Origin: Methylosinus sp. Sm6
GTDB lineage: Bacteria > Pseudomonadota > Alphaproteobacteria > Rhizobiales > Beijerinckiaceae
Reading direction: 5' to 3'
Assembly: GCF_019802345.1 (NCBI RefSeq)
Contig: NZ_JAINDZ010000007.1
Location: 1-64,000 of the forward strand
DNA: 64,000 nucleotides
Part shown: one piece after another, positions 35,819 to 44,646 of the stretch
How the letters are laid out: every line of letters starts with the position of its first letter
Numbering within the stretch: the stretch's first letter is position 1
The notes under the pieces: model-generated
The model's input: only the letters and a program-made list of their open reading frames with translations
What the model was told of the DNA's origin: nothing
Databases searched by the model: none
Translations under genes and position numbers: made by a program

Positions 35819-38293
35819 ATGAAGGCTGATTCTCGGGCCAGAGCGCGCCAGTCGATGTTGCGCGGCCGGCCCGCCGTGCGGCGGTTCGCCCTCGCGACGA
35901 CGGCCTTGAGCGGCTTCGCCTCGCTGGCGGTCGCACAGGAGCCGGCGACGAGCGCGCAGGCCGGCGGCCAAGCCGCCGCCGCTCAGGTCGAGGAGGTCAA
36001 GGTCACCTCCCGTCTGCGCGAGGAGAAGGCCCAGGACGTTCCGCTTCCCGTCTCGGTCGTCGGCGGAAAGACCGCCGATCGTGAGCATATCGAGCGGCTT
36101 CAGGACTTCGCGCAAAAGGCGCCGAGCTTCACCTATTTCGTCGGCAATCCGCGCGGCTCCGGCGTCGCCATCCGCGGCACCTCGGGCGCGTTCCAGAGCA
36201 CGGACGGCGCGGAGAGCGCGGTCGGCTTCATCGTCGACAATGTGTTCTTCACCCACACCGGCTTCCAATGGGCCGACTATGTCGATCTGCAATCGCTCGA
36301 GATCGCGCGCGGCCCGCAGGGAACGCTGCTCGGCAAGAACACGACCGCCGGCGCCGTCGTCATTCACACGCAACTGCCCTCCTTCGCGCGCGGAGCGACG
36401 CTCGAAACTTCCTACGGCAACCGCAACCGCTTCATCGAGAAGCTCAACGTCACCGGGCCGATCATCGACGACCAGCTCGCCTATCGCGTGACCTTCTTTC
36501 TCGACAAGAGCGACGGCTTCATCCACGACAAGGTGACGGGTGCGGGCCTGCTCGACAACGACCGCTGGGGCGTGCGCGCGCAGCTGCTCTATGTCGGCGA
36601 CAATTTCACCGACCGCTTCATCTTCGAGCGTCTGCGTTCGGACGAATACAACAACTATTCGGCATTCAACGGCGACTCGATTCCGTTCTTCGCCAATGGC
36701 GCGGCGAATCCGAATCAGTTCTCGAAGCTGATAGCCACCCGCCTCGGCAAGACGGCGCTCAACATCAATGATCCTTACAGCCCCTATCTGACGCGCCTCG
36801 GCAAGCTCGATCAGCGCACGCATGGCGCGTCGAACGAAATCAATATCCAGATCGGAGCCAACACCCTCACCTCGGTGACCGCCTGGCGCAATTTCATTCT
36901 GCATCCGCGCAATTCGCTCGGCGCCGGCACGACCGTCGGCAACGAGCTCGAAGTCTCGTCCGGCGCCTTCGACACCTACGCCAATCAATTTTCGCAGGAG
37001 ATCCGCCTCGCCTCCCCCAAGGACGAGACGCTCTCATGGCAGGTCGGCCTCTATGGCCTGCGCGAGAACGTCTGGTCGTTGCGACACGACGATTACGGCA
37101 GCGACGCCGCGCAATGGTTCAGCAACAATATCGACACCGATCCCGGGCTTCTCAATGGCGTCGTTTGGCACGGCGACGGCAAGATGTCGACGACGAGCTT
37201 CGCAGCGTTCGGGCAAGCGACCTGGCGTATAGACGAGCAATGGGCGCTCACCGCCGGCCTGCGCGACACCTATGAGATCAAGACCGGTTCGAATGTCGCC
37301 TGGATCAGCGGCGCCAATCCCGCCTATAATTACGCCGCCGTCCTCGCGCTCGTGAAAAAAGCCAAGGGCTTGACCACTTTCGACACCGGCTTCAACGAAA
37401 AGGCCAACAACTCGCTTTCCGGCCTGTTCAATCCCTCCTATCGAGTCAACGAGAATTTTCTCGTCTACAGCTCGGTGTCGCGCGGCGAGAAGTCAGGCGG
37501 CGTCAACACCACGGCGCAGCCGGTCGGAACGACCGGCACATACCAGCCGGTCATCATCAAGCCGGAAGTCACCTGGGACTATGAGCTCGGCGCAAAGACG
37601 AGCTGGTTCGACAACAAGCTCGTCCTCAACGCCAATCTCTACTGGCAGGACACGTATAACTTCCAGACCCAGCTCACCGACGATTCGCTCCGCGACGGGT
37701 CAGGCAATCCGATCGTCAATTCTTATCTCGGAAATATCGGCCATGTGCGGTTCCGCGGCGTCGAATTCGACGGCCGTTGGCAGTCGCCGATCGAGCGCCT
37801 GGCCTTCACTTTTTCCGGAGCTCTCACGGAAGCTCGCTATATCGACCACCCCAAAGGTCCGCGGCCGGTCGATTGGGGTTACGACGGCGCGCCGACCTCC
37901 GTCAATCTGTCCGGGACCAAGGCGCTCGGCGTATCGCCGCTGACATTCAATGTCGGCGCGACATACGAGCATCCCATCGGCGCGGTCTTCGCCGACGCCG
38001 GACTGCCCGACCAGATTTTCGCCTATACCTATGTCAACGCCTCCTGGAAGGACACGACGCCCTTCTCCAATCCCTATTCCATCTACAAACTGGAGCAGCG
38101 GCCCTATACGCTCGTCAATCTCGGTATCGGCCTGCGGACAGAAGACGACAAATATAATCTGTTCTTCTGGGCTAAGAACCTGTTCGACGAGCGCTACAAG
38201 ACATCCATGACGATCGCCCTCTCGACGCCGAATTATTACACATTCGGCGATCCACGCTGGTTCGGCGGAACGCTGCGCGTAAAACTGTATTGA
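35819..38293 (+). CDS. TonB-dependent outer-membrane receptor
   Basis: This 824-residue receptor has a signal peptide (cleavage near VAVA-QEPATS, about residue 40). A plug domain begins around VEEVKVTSRLREEKAQDVP and contains GVAIRGTSG and LEIARGPQGTLLGKNTTAGAV. The ~650-residue barrel ends with the usual C-terminal pattern NLFDERYKT...GTLRVKLY. GGAGGGG before ATG 35819 sets the start. Such receptors import scarce metal complexes using TonB energy. It lies between the mxa and xox clusters and has its own operator-like sites, so a role in uptake of a metal such as lanthanide, copper or iron chelates is possible; the substrate cannot be read from the sequence. Confidence 0.93.
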   Translation: MKADSRARARQSMLRGRPAVRRFALATTALSGFASLAVAQEPATSAQAGGQAAAAQVEEVKVTSRLREEKAQDVPLPVSVVGGKTADREHIERLQDFAQKAPSFTYFVGNPRGSGVAIRGTSGAFQSTDGAESAVGFIVDNVFFTHTGFQWADYVDLQSLEIARGPQGTLLGKNTTAGAVVIHTQLPSFARGATLETSYGNRNRFIEKLNVTGPIIDDQLAYRVTFFLDKSDGFIHDKVTGAGLLDNDRWGVRAQLLYVGDNFTDRFIFERLRSDEYNNYSAFNGDSIPFFANGAANPNQFSKLIATRLGKTALNINDPYSPYLTRLGKLDQRTHGASNEINIQIGANTLTSVTAWRNFILHPRNSLGAGTTVGNELEVSSGAFDTYANQFSQEIRLASPKDETLSWQVGLYGLRENVWSLRHDDYGSDAAQWFSNNIDTDPGLLNGVVWHGDGKMSTTSFAAFGQATWRIDEQWALTAGLRDTYEIKTGSNVAWISGANPAYNYAAVLALVKKAKGLTTFDTGFNEKANNSLSGLFNPSYRVNENFLVYSSVSRGEKSGGVNTTAQPVGTTGTYQPVIIKPEVTWDYELGAKTSWFDNKLVLNANLYWQDTYNFQTQLTDDSLRDGSGNPIVNSYLGNIGHVRFRGVEFDGRWQSPIERLAFTFSGALTEARYIDHPKGPRPVDWGYDGAPTSVNLSGTKALGVSPLTFNVGATYEHPIGAVFADAGLPDQIFAYTYVNASWKDTTPFSNPYSIYKLEQRPYTLVNLGIGLRTEDDKYNLFFWAKNLFDERYKTSMTIALSTPNYYTFGDPRWFGGTLRVKLY

Positions 38294-38343
38294 GACGCTC
38301 CGCCGAGCGTGCTCGCGAAACTATATCCTTCCGGAGATTCGAT

Positions 38344-39057
38344 ATGACCCTCTTCCGCTCGTCTTTCCTGTCGCTGGCCGGCGTCTTGTCGGCGAGCCTC
38401 GCCTGCGCCGCCGACCTTCCCAGCCATAAGGCCCCGCCGATCGTCGCCCCGCCCGCATTCAGCTGGCAGGGCGGCTATATCGGCCTCTACGCCGGCGCGC
38501 TGCTCGGCGAAGGCCGGTTCCATTTCCTCGGCCAGGCGCCGCTGCGCGGCTCCGGCTTCGTCGGCGGCGGCACGCTCGGCTACAACTGGCAATACACGCC
38601 TGAAGTCGTGCTCGGCGTCGAAGCCGATTTCGGCTTCCGCGGCCAGATCGCGGCCGAGACCGTCTCCGGCATCTACCCGGGTCCGACCGACAGCGGCGTT
38701 CTCGGCACGCTCAGAGGCCGCGCCGGCTACGCCTTCACGCCGGGCTGGCTCCTCTATGCGACCGGCGGCTTCGCCTATGGAACGGATTTCGTGCCGCGAA
38801 CCTTCTCGGCCAATTCTTACGGCATTTCGGGACAGGACAGCACCGGCGGAACCGTTCGCGCGGGCTGGACCGTCGGCGGCGGCTTCGAGCACCAATTGTT
38901 CGATCGCGTCTCGGTGAAGGGCGAATATCTCTACGTCTGGCTCGTCGGCAGCAGCCCGAGCTACACGTCGAACATCGGCACGGTCAGCGGCGGCGTGAGC
39001 AGCGCCGGCCATGTCGTTCGCGCCGGCTTGAATTATCGCTTCGGCGGCGCGAACTGA
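38344..39057 (+). CDS. Outer-membrane beta-barrel protein (Omp25/OmpA-like porin family)
   Basis: This 237-residue protein has a signal peptide ending near CAADLPS (residue ~21). An eight-strand-barrel pattern typical of Rhizobiales small porins follows: AFSWQGGYIGLYAGALLGEG, GGTLGYNWQYTPEVVLGVEADF, LRGRAGYAFTPGWLLYATGGFAYG, and a C-terminal GHVVRAGLNYRFGG ending. The start at the methionine of MTLFRSS follows a GGAG site. It is 50 bases behind the TonB receptor on the same strand, so the two may be co-transcribed. Confidence 0.85.
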   Translation: MTLFRSSFLSLAGVLSASLACAADLPSHKAPPIVAPPAFSWQGGYIGLYAGALLGEGRFHFLGQAPLRGSGFVGGGTLGYNWQYTPEVVLGVEADFGFRGQIAAETVSGIYPGPTDSGVLGTLRGRAGYAFTPGWLLYATGGFAYGTDFVPRTFSANSYGISGQDSTGGTVRAGWTVGGGFEHQLFDRVSVKGEYLYVWLVGSSPSYTSNIGTVSGGVSSAGHVVRAGLNYRFGGAN

Positions 39058-39141
39058 CGCTCCGGCGGGCCGTCCGGGCGTCGGCGCAGTGGAGCGCGCC
39101 GACGTCCCGGGGGGCGGCTCGCGCCACGCGCACGATTTGCT

Positions 39142-40329
39142 ATGATGCGGGCGATGAACTCCCCGCCACTCCCCTCCCGGCGCAGCGCCGTCGCTCCCTT
39201 CATCGCCATGGACGTTCTGCGCGAGGCGCGCGCGCTCGAGCGGCAGGGGCGGCGCATCGTCCATATGGAGCTCGGCGAGCCCGGCGCGCCGGCCCCGCGC
39301 GCTGTACGAGAGGCGGCGGAGCGCGCGCTGAGCGAGGGCGTCATCGGCTATGCCGAAGCGCTGGGGCGGCCGGATCTGCGGCGGCGCATCGCCCGCCATT
39401 ACGCCGACGCCTATGGCGCCGAGATTTCGCCGGAGCGCGTCGTCGTCACCACGGGCTCCTCCGGCGCCTTCGTGCTCGCTTTTCTGGCGGCGCTGGACCA
39501 AGGCGCGCGCGTCGCTCTCACGGCGCCCGGCTATCCGGCCTACGCCAATATTCTTGCCGCGCTCGGGCTCGAGCCGGCCTTCATCGAGATCGGGCGCGAG
39601 ACCCGCTTCGCGCCGACCGCCGCGGCGCTCGAGGCCGAGCATCGCCGACGGCGCCTGCAAGCCGCGCTGCTCGCGAGTCCAGCCAATCCGACCGGCTCGA
39701 TGATCGACAGCGCCGAATTCGCCAAAATCTGCGCCTTCTGCGCGGAGGCGGGAATTCTTCTCGTCTCGGACGAGATTTATCACGGCCTCTCTTACGCGCA
39801 GCCTTGTGAGACGACGCTGGCGCATTCGCGCCATGCGATCGTCGTCAATTCCTTCTCCAAATATTACGCGATGACCGGCTGGCGGCTCGGCTGGCTGGTC
39901 GCGCCGGAGTCCTTGGTGCGGCCGATCGAGCGGCTGCAGCAGTCGCTCGCCATATCGGCGCCGACGCTGGCGCAGATCGCCGCGCTCGAAGCCTTCGAGG
40001 CGACGGCGGAGCTGGAGGCGGCGAAGGCTGGCTATGCGCGCAGCCGGGCGCTGATGCTGGAACGCCTGCCGCAGCTCGGCCTCGACAATTTCGCGCCGCC
40101 GGACGGAGCGTTCTACTTCTATGTCGACGTCTCGCGCTTCAGCGCCGATGCGGCCGCCTTCTGCCGGCGCATGCTGGAGGAGGCGGGCGTCGCCGCGACG
40201 CCGGGGATCGATTTCGACCGCGCGCGGGGAGGGCGGGCGGTGCGCTTCTCCTATGCCGGACCGGAGGCCGAGATCCGCCTCGGCCTCGATCGGCTCGCCG
40301 CCTGGCTCGGCAAGAACGGGGCACGCTGA
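39142..40329 (+). CDS. Aminotransferase class I/II (PLP-dependent)
   Basis: This is a 395-residue cytoplasmic enzyme of fold type I. The N-terminal region VHMELGEPGAPAP, the cofactor-contact ASPANPTGSM, the VSDEIYHGL segment and the PLP-binding lysine in NSFSKYYAMTGWRLGW are all present. The final GRAVRFSYAGP arginine region binds the substrate carboxylate. It resembles aspartate or aromatic aminotransferases, but substrate is not assignable by eye. ATG 39154 is an alternative start. It converges with the SoxYZ-like gene, with 10 bases between the stops. Confidence 0.9.
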   Translation: MMRAMNSPPLPSRRSAVAPFIAMDVLREARALERQGRRIVHMELGEPGAPAPRAVREAAERALSEGVIGYAEALGRPDLRRRIARHYADAYGAEISPERVVVTTGSSGAFVLAFLAALDQGARVALTAPGYPAYANILAALGLEPAFIEIGRETRFAPTAAALEAEHRRRRLQAALLASPANPTGSMIDSAEFAKICAFCAEAGILLVSDEIYHGLSYAQPCETTLAHSRHAIVVNSFSKYYAMTGWRLGWLVAPESLVRPIERLQQSLAISAPTLAQIAALEAFEATAELEAAKAGYARSRALMLERLPQLGLDNFAPPDGAFYFYVDVSRFSADAAAFCRRMLEEAGVAATPGIDFDRARGGRAVRFSYAGPEAEIRLGLDRLAAWLGKNGAR

Positions 40330-40339
40330 GGGCAGGGCC

Positions 40340-41134
40340 TCAGGAGGCGTCGTCGACCGGCCATTCGCCGGTGAACACGCCGCCCTCATTGTCATGCGCC
40401 TCGACGCGGATCGTCTTCGCGCCATTGGGCTTGTAGGAGAAGCGGAAGGCCGGGTCCTCCGAGAGCGAAATGCCGCCCTCCATCGAGAAGATCAGCGCGT
40501 CGCCCTGGCGCACCTCCACCCGATCGATGAAATGGGCGGGGATATAGGCGCGCGAGATCGGGTCCATCTGCAGGCCGGAATTATTGGGATGGCGGATCAT
40601 GATCTGCGCCTCGCGGCGGGCGGGATCGGCGCTGGCGAAGCGGCGGAACTTCATCTTGCCGAGATTGGCGGCGGCCTCGTCCTGATCCTTGATCGCCGGC
40701 GCCGAGCAGCCGCCCGACGCCTTGACGAATTTCACCACCGAATGCAGCGCGCCATCGGCGGTCTGCGCGACGACATGCACATTGGTGTAGGAGTTGACCC
40801 GCACGCGCGTCTCGATCGAAGCGACCGCCGCGCCGTCGCCGAAAGTGAAGGCGGCGGCCATGGGCATGGGGTTCTCGTCGATGACCAGCGTCGCCTTGCG
40901 CACCCCCGGCTCGACGAGCGCGATGGTCATCGGCACGATGGCCGCATCCTCCGCCCGCACCGGCGCCTGCAGCGCCACGACGCCTTCATGCGCCGCGATG
41001 GAACGGCCCTGGAAAATGTCGGTGACGAGGCCGGGCCAGGGATCGATCTTCGGCGCCTGCGCGAGCGCGCCGCCGGCGCATGACGCGAGCCAGATCGCGA
41101 GCGCCGCAGCCTGGCGATGAGCCGATGATGTCAT
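40340..41134 (-). CDS. Quinoprotein dehydrogenase-associated SoxYZ-like carrier
   Basis: This is a 264-residue secreted fusion of a SoxY-like and a SoxZ-like domain. The signal peptide ends near ALA-QAPKID (residue ~26). The SoxY-like part ends in VKASGGCSAPAIK, whose Cys143 would be the carrier residue; SoxY proper carries its Cys in a Gly-rich tail. The SoxZ-like part follows (~165-264, MIRHPNNSGLQMD). This family travels with PQQ dehydrogenases and is proposed to take part in a quinoprotein relay. The start overlaps the histidine kinase stop by four bases, so it is the last gene of the leftward kai string. Confidence 0.88.
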   Translation of the reverse strand: MTSSAHRQAAALAIWLASCAGGALAQAPKIDPWPGLVTDIFQGRSIAAHEGVVALQAPVRAEDAAIVPMTIALVEPGVRKATLVIDENPMPMAAAFTFGDGAAVASIETRVRVNSYTNVHVVAQTADGALHSVVKFVKASGGCSAPAIKDQDEAAANLGKMKFRRFASADPARREAQIMIRHPNNSGLQMDPISRAYIPAHFIDRVEVRQGDALIFSMEGGISLSEDPAFRFSYKPNGAKTIRVEAHDNEGGVFTGEWPVDDAS

Positions 41135-42378
41135 GGACGGGCCCCTTTTCCCTCTTCTGCAAGCGCTCCGCCGGCCAGAGCTTCCGCCAGCGGCAATGTG
41201 AAACTGAAGATCGCGCCGCCGCCTGGATTGGGCTCGGCCCATATCTTCCCGTAATGCGCCGCGATGATCGAGCGCGAAATCGACAGGCCGACGCCGAGGC
41301 CGCCCGTCTTCATGGTGCGGAACGGCTCGAACACGCTCGCTCTGGCCGCTTCCGAGAGCCCGGCCCCCGTATCGGCGACATCGACTCTGATCTCGCCGTT
41401 GCGGGTCGTCGAGCTGGACACGACCAGTCGCCGTGACGCGGAAGCGAGCATCGCCTGCTGCGCGTTTCGCATCAGATTGACCAGAACCTGCTTGATCTGA
41501 ACTCCATCCGCGAGCACGAACTCATTGTCGGCGTTGAGATCGAGCGACAATTGGACGTCTTTGCCTTCCGCGCCGGCGACGACGAGCTCGGCGGACTTCC
41601 TGATGAGATCATGCATGCTATGGACGAGCTTGTCCGGCTCGCCGCGCGCCACGAACTCGCGCAAATGCGCGATGATGCGTCCTGCCCGGAGGATTTGCGC
41701 GGCGCCTGCGTCCAATGCGCTCTCGATATCGGCCAAACGCAGATGCGCGTCCAGGCGCAGAAGACGGCGGGCCGCGTTGAAATAGGTGGTCGCCGCCGCG
41801 AGCGGCTGATTGAGCTCATGCGCGAGGCCCGTGGCCATCTGCGCCAGAGCGTTGAGGCGTTCGGCCTCCACCAGCAGGCGCTCCATATGCTTGAGCTGGG
41901 TCAGATCGGTGAGGATGAGGAGGCGGGACGTCGTCGTCCCATCGAGCTGCAACGAGCTGATCGCGACGCTCGCGGGGATCTCCTCGCCATCGGCGCGTCG
42001 AAGCTGGATATCGATCCTCCTCGCCTCCGGCGCGGCGAGAAATTCGGAGAACGCCGAAGCCTGACCGGCGCCCAAGTGATCGAAAATCGTCGCGCCCACC
42101 AGCCTGTCGCGCGGCTTGCAGACCATCTCCGCCAATCGGGGATTGCAGTAGAGGACAATTCCATCGGCGTCGACATTGGCCGCGCCTTCGCCCATCTGCT
42201 CCACCATCGCGCGATAGACACGATCCGCCCCCTCCAGCGTGAAGACGCGAGGCCCGTCGCAGGCGTCGACGACGATCCCGCCGATCTCGCCGGCTCGGAT
42301 GGCGCGCAGCGTCTCCTCGGCCTCGGCGAGACGCCGCTGGAGATCCTCGATTTGCTGCTGCTCGGCGGCGGCTCCCAA
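41131..42378 (-). CDS. PAS-domain sensor histidine kinase (kai cluster)
   Basis: This 415-residue cytoplasmic kinase has no membrane helix. It begins with a coiled coil (QQQIEDLQRRLAEAEETLRAIR). A PAS domain follows (~55-165), then a HisKA region with phospho-acceptor His187 in GLAHELNQPLAAATTY, and a HATPase domain (NLMRNAQQAML, DTGAGLSE, GLGVGLSISR). The start is TTG with GGAG seven bases upstream. It lies 42 bases behind the second kaiB and overlaps the SoxYZ-like gene by four bases. It may serve as the output of the KaiC switch, as kinases near kaiBC in other non-cyanobacteria are suspected to do. Confidence 0.88.
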   Translation of the reverse strand: MGAAAEQQQIEDLQRRLAEAEETLRAIRAGEIGGIVVDACDGPRVFTLEGADRVYRAMVEQMGEGAANVDADGIVLYCNPRLAEMVCKPRDRLVGATIFDHLGAGQASAFSEFLAAPEARRIDIQLRRADGEEIPASVAISSLQLDGTTTSRLLILTDLTQLKHMERLLVEAERLNALAQMATGLAHELNQPLAAATTYFNAARRLLRLDAHLRLADIESALDAGAAQILRAGRIIAHLREFVARGEPDKLVHSMHDLIRKSAELVVAGAEGKDVQLSLDLNADNEFVLADGVQIKQVLVNLMRNAQQAMLASASRRLVVSSSTTRNGEIRVDVADTGAGLSEAARASVFEPFRTMKTGGLGVGLSISRSIIAAHYGKIWAEPNPGGGAIFSFTLPLAEALAGGALAEEGKGARP

Positions 42379-42420
42379 AGGCAGCTCCGTTCTTTCACCT
42401 ATACGGGGCGACCCGTCGCG

Positions 42421-42720
42421 TCATCGCGCAATCAATCCCAGTCCGCTCGCCAGCCGCGAGCCATTGCTCATGTCGCCGATGATCCGCCTGACCGGGAGCG
42501 GCAGCGACTTGACCAAAGTCGGCGCGCCGACGACCTGATCCTCACGGGCGCGCTGCGGATGCCGATAAATATCCACGACTTCGAGATCATAGCGCCCGGC
42601 GAGGCGCTCGTCGCAGATATCGCGCACGGCGCGAATCGCGCGCACAGATCTCGGACTGGCTCCTGTCACGAACAGGCAGAGGACGTAGCGCGTCGAAGGC
42701 GTCGGCGCGGTATCGGTCAT
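42421..42720 (-). CDS. KaiB-domain protein (second copy)
   Basis: This 99-residue thioredoxin-like protein has the KaiB pattern YVLCLFVTGASPRSVRAIR, DLEVVDIYRHPQ, VVGAPTLVKSLPLPVRRIIGD. The start at 42720 is set by GAGGAG eight bases upstream; an ATG seven codons earlier lies before that site. It is 29 bases behind the first kaiB. In the cyanobacterial clock KaiB binds the CI ring of KaiC after a fold switch; the second copy may compete or have another partner. Confidence 0.92.
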   Translation of the reverse strand: MTDTAPTPSTRYVLCLFVTGASPRSVRAIRAVRDICDERLAGRYDLEVVDIYRHPQRAREDQVVGAPTLVKSLPLPVRRIIGDMSNGSRLASGLGLIAR

Positions 42721-42749
42721 TGAACATGCTCCTCGAATCATCGCGCGCC

Positions 42750-43061
42750 CTAGAGAAGGTCGAGCCCGACGAGAACTTTTTCCTGATTGGATAGGTCGCC
42801 GATGATTTTTTTCAGCGGCGGCGGCAGTTTTCGCACCAGGGTCGGCAGCGCCACGATCTGGTCGCCGGCGGCGAGCTGCGGTCGCTCGACCAGATCGACG
42901 ATCTCGATGATGTAACGCCCGTGTAGATTTTTCTCACAAATGCGGCGCAGATTGGCGATCGCCGTGAGCGATTTCGGAGTCTGGCCCGCGACATAGAGCC
43001 GCAACCGCCAAGCCTGAGTGTCCTCGCCGATGTGGCGCTCGCTCTCGCTCGGCCGGATCAC
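42750..43061 (-). CDS. kaiB: KaiB-domain protein (first copy)
   Basis: This is a 103-residue KaiB with [39 protein letters not shown] and [21 protein letters not shown] (described as positions ~18-38, 50-67 and 71-91). Length and pattern match KaiB of the KaiBC class. Its ATG overlaps the kaiC stop by four bases, so it is coupled to kaiC and is the more likely KaiC partner of the two KaiB proteins. Confidence 0.94.
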   Translation of the reverse strand: MIRPSESERHIGEDTQAWRLRLYVAGQTPKSLTAIANLRRICEKNLHGRYIIEIVDLVERPQLAAGDQIVALPTLVRKLPPPLKKIIGDLSNQEKVLVGLDLL

Positions 43062-44509
43062 GCGCCCGGCTCCTGTCGCAATGTCGTGATCGACGGATCG
43101 AGCGGCTCATCGACCACAGTGAAGCCGGCGTCTTCGAGGACGAATTCGCGCACCCTCCGCGAATGCGCCATGCCGCGCGACTTGACGATGCAAAGGGCCC
43201 GTCTGGCGTCTCCCGCGATCTCGAGGCGCCGCAGCGATATCCAGGTGTCCATCAGTGACGAGACGCTCGCCTCGGCCTCGTCGCGACGCAAATTGGTCGC
43301 GACGAGCTCGGTGAAAACCGTGGTCACATTGTGTGCTTTCAATATATCGGCGAGACGCAGCAGCATCGCATGCACCTCGCGCCCCGAGCCGATCGAGAGG
43401 AAGCTCGAGATCGGATCGATCACCGCGAGCTTCGGCTGGAAGCACTGGACCTCGCGCAGGATCTTGGCGAGATGCGTCTCCAGCCCGTAATAGCTCGGCC
43501 GCGCGGCGTTGAAGCGCAGCAGGCCGCTCGTCGCCCAGCGCCCGAGATCGACGCCGATGCTCGCCATGTTGCGGATGATCTGCGGGGCCGACTCCTCGAG
43601 CGCGACATAGACGACTTTTTCGCCGCGCCCGCAGCCCGCCTCGGCGAAATGGGCGGCGAGGCTCGACTTGCCCGTTCCCGCCGCCCCGGAGACCAGAATG
43701 CTCGAGCCGACGAAATAGCCCTCGCCGCCCAGCATGGAGTCGAGCGAGGCGACGCCGGTGGACATGCGTTCCGGGCAGGCGGAATGATCGAGCCCGGCCG
43801 AGGAGATCGGCAGGACCGAGGCGCCTCGCTCGTCGATCAGAAAAGGATATTCGTCGGCGCCATGCGCCGAGCCGCGATATTTGAGAATGCGAAGGCGTCG
43901 GGTCGAAAGCTGATCGACGATGCGGTTGTCGAGAACGATGACGCAGTCGGAGACATATTCCTCGAGGCCGTAGCGCGTCAGGTGGCTCGCGCCGCGTTCG
44001 CCGGTGATGATCGCCGTCAGTCCGCGCTCCTTGAGCCAGCCGAACAAGCGACGCAGTTCCGACCTCAGCGCCGCTTCATTCGAGAGGCCGGCGAACAGCG
44101 CTTCGATCGTGTCGATCGCCACGCGCTTGGCGCCGATCGTATCGACGGCATAGCCCAAGCGGACGAAGATGCCTTCGAGATCATATTCGCCGCTCTCCTC
44201 GATCTCGCTGCGCTCCAGGCGCACATGGTCGACAACCAGAAGCTCGCGTTTCGTCAGATCATCGACGTCGAAGCCGAGCGAGGTGAAATTCGCCCTCAGA
44301 TCCTCGGGCCGCTCCTCGAAGCTCATGAAGACGCCCGGCTCTCCGTAGCGAAGCGCGCCGTTCACGATAAAGCTCATCGAAAGCAGCGTCTTTCCGCTGC
44401 CCGGCCCCCCGCAGAGCAAGGTTGGACGCCCCTTCGGCAACCCTCCCATGGTCATTTCGTCCAGGCCCGATATGCCGGTCGGAGCCTTCGCAAGAAAATT
44501 TGCGGTCAT
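43058..44509 (-). CDS. kaiC: KaiC, double-RecA-domain ATPase/autokinase
   Basis: This 483-residue protein has two KaiC domains. CI carries Walker A GGPGSGKT (34-41) and Glu65-Glu66; CII carries Walker A GAAGTGKS (275-282), a Glu pair at VALEESAP and a C-terminal phosphorylation region [10 protein letters not shown]. There Ser417-Ser418 stand where cyanobacterial KaiC has Ser431-Thr432. The C-terminal tail is shorter than in Synechococcus KaiC, where KaiA binds, and no kaiA is present. The start was placed at the methionine of [10 protein letters not shown], since the upstream frame is not family-like. KaiC probably acts as an ATP-driven timer or stress switch with KaiB. Confidence 0.95.
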   Translation of the reverse strand: MTANFLAKAPTGISGLDEMTMGGLPKGRPTLLCGGPGSGKTLLSMSFIVNGALRYGEPGVFMSFEERPEDLRANFTSLGFDVDDLTKRELLVVDHVRLERSEIEESGEYDLEGIFVRLGYAVDTIGAKRVAIDTIEALFAGLSNEAALRSELRRLFGWLKERGLTAIITGERGASHLTRYGLEEYVSDCVIVLDNRIVDQLSTRRLRILKYRGSAHGADEYPFLIDERGASVLPISSAGLDHSACPERMSTGVASLDSMLGGEGYFVGSSILVSGAAGTGKSSLAAHFAEAGCGRGEKVVYVALEESAPQIIRNMASIGVDLGRWATSGLLRFNAARPSYYGLETHLAKILREVQCFQPKLAVIDPISSFLSIGSGREVHAMLLRLADILKAHNVTTVFTELVATNLRRDEAEASVSSLMDTWISLRRLEIAGDARRALCIVKSRGMAHSRRVREFVLEDAGFTVVDEPLDPSITTLRQEPGA

Positions 44510-44646
44510 GAGCGGGCGCTTTGTCCGAAAGAACGCGAGCTTATTTTGCGCCCTTTCGCCTCGTTTGGCAAACCTGCGAAGGGCGCTCTCGGGACGCCCT
44601 CCGGACGCGCTTCCGCCTCTGTCACAGCCCGGTCTCGGCCGCCGCC

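Noticed and set aside
35819-38293. Naming the receptor lutH
   Set aside because: Location next to xox and mxa is suggestive, but nothing in the protein itself shows lanthanide specificity, so no symbol was given.
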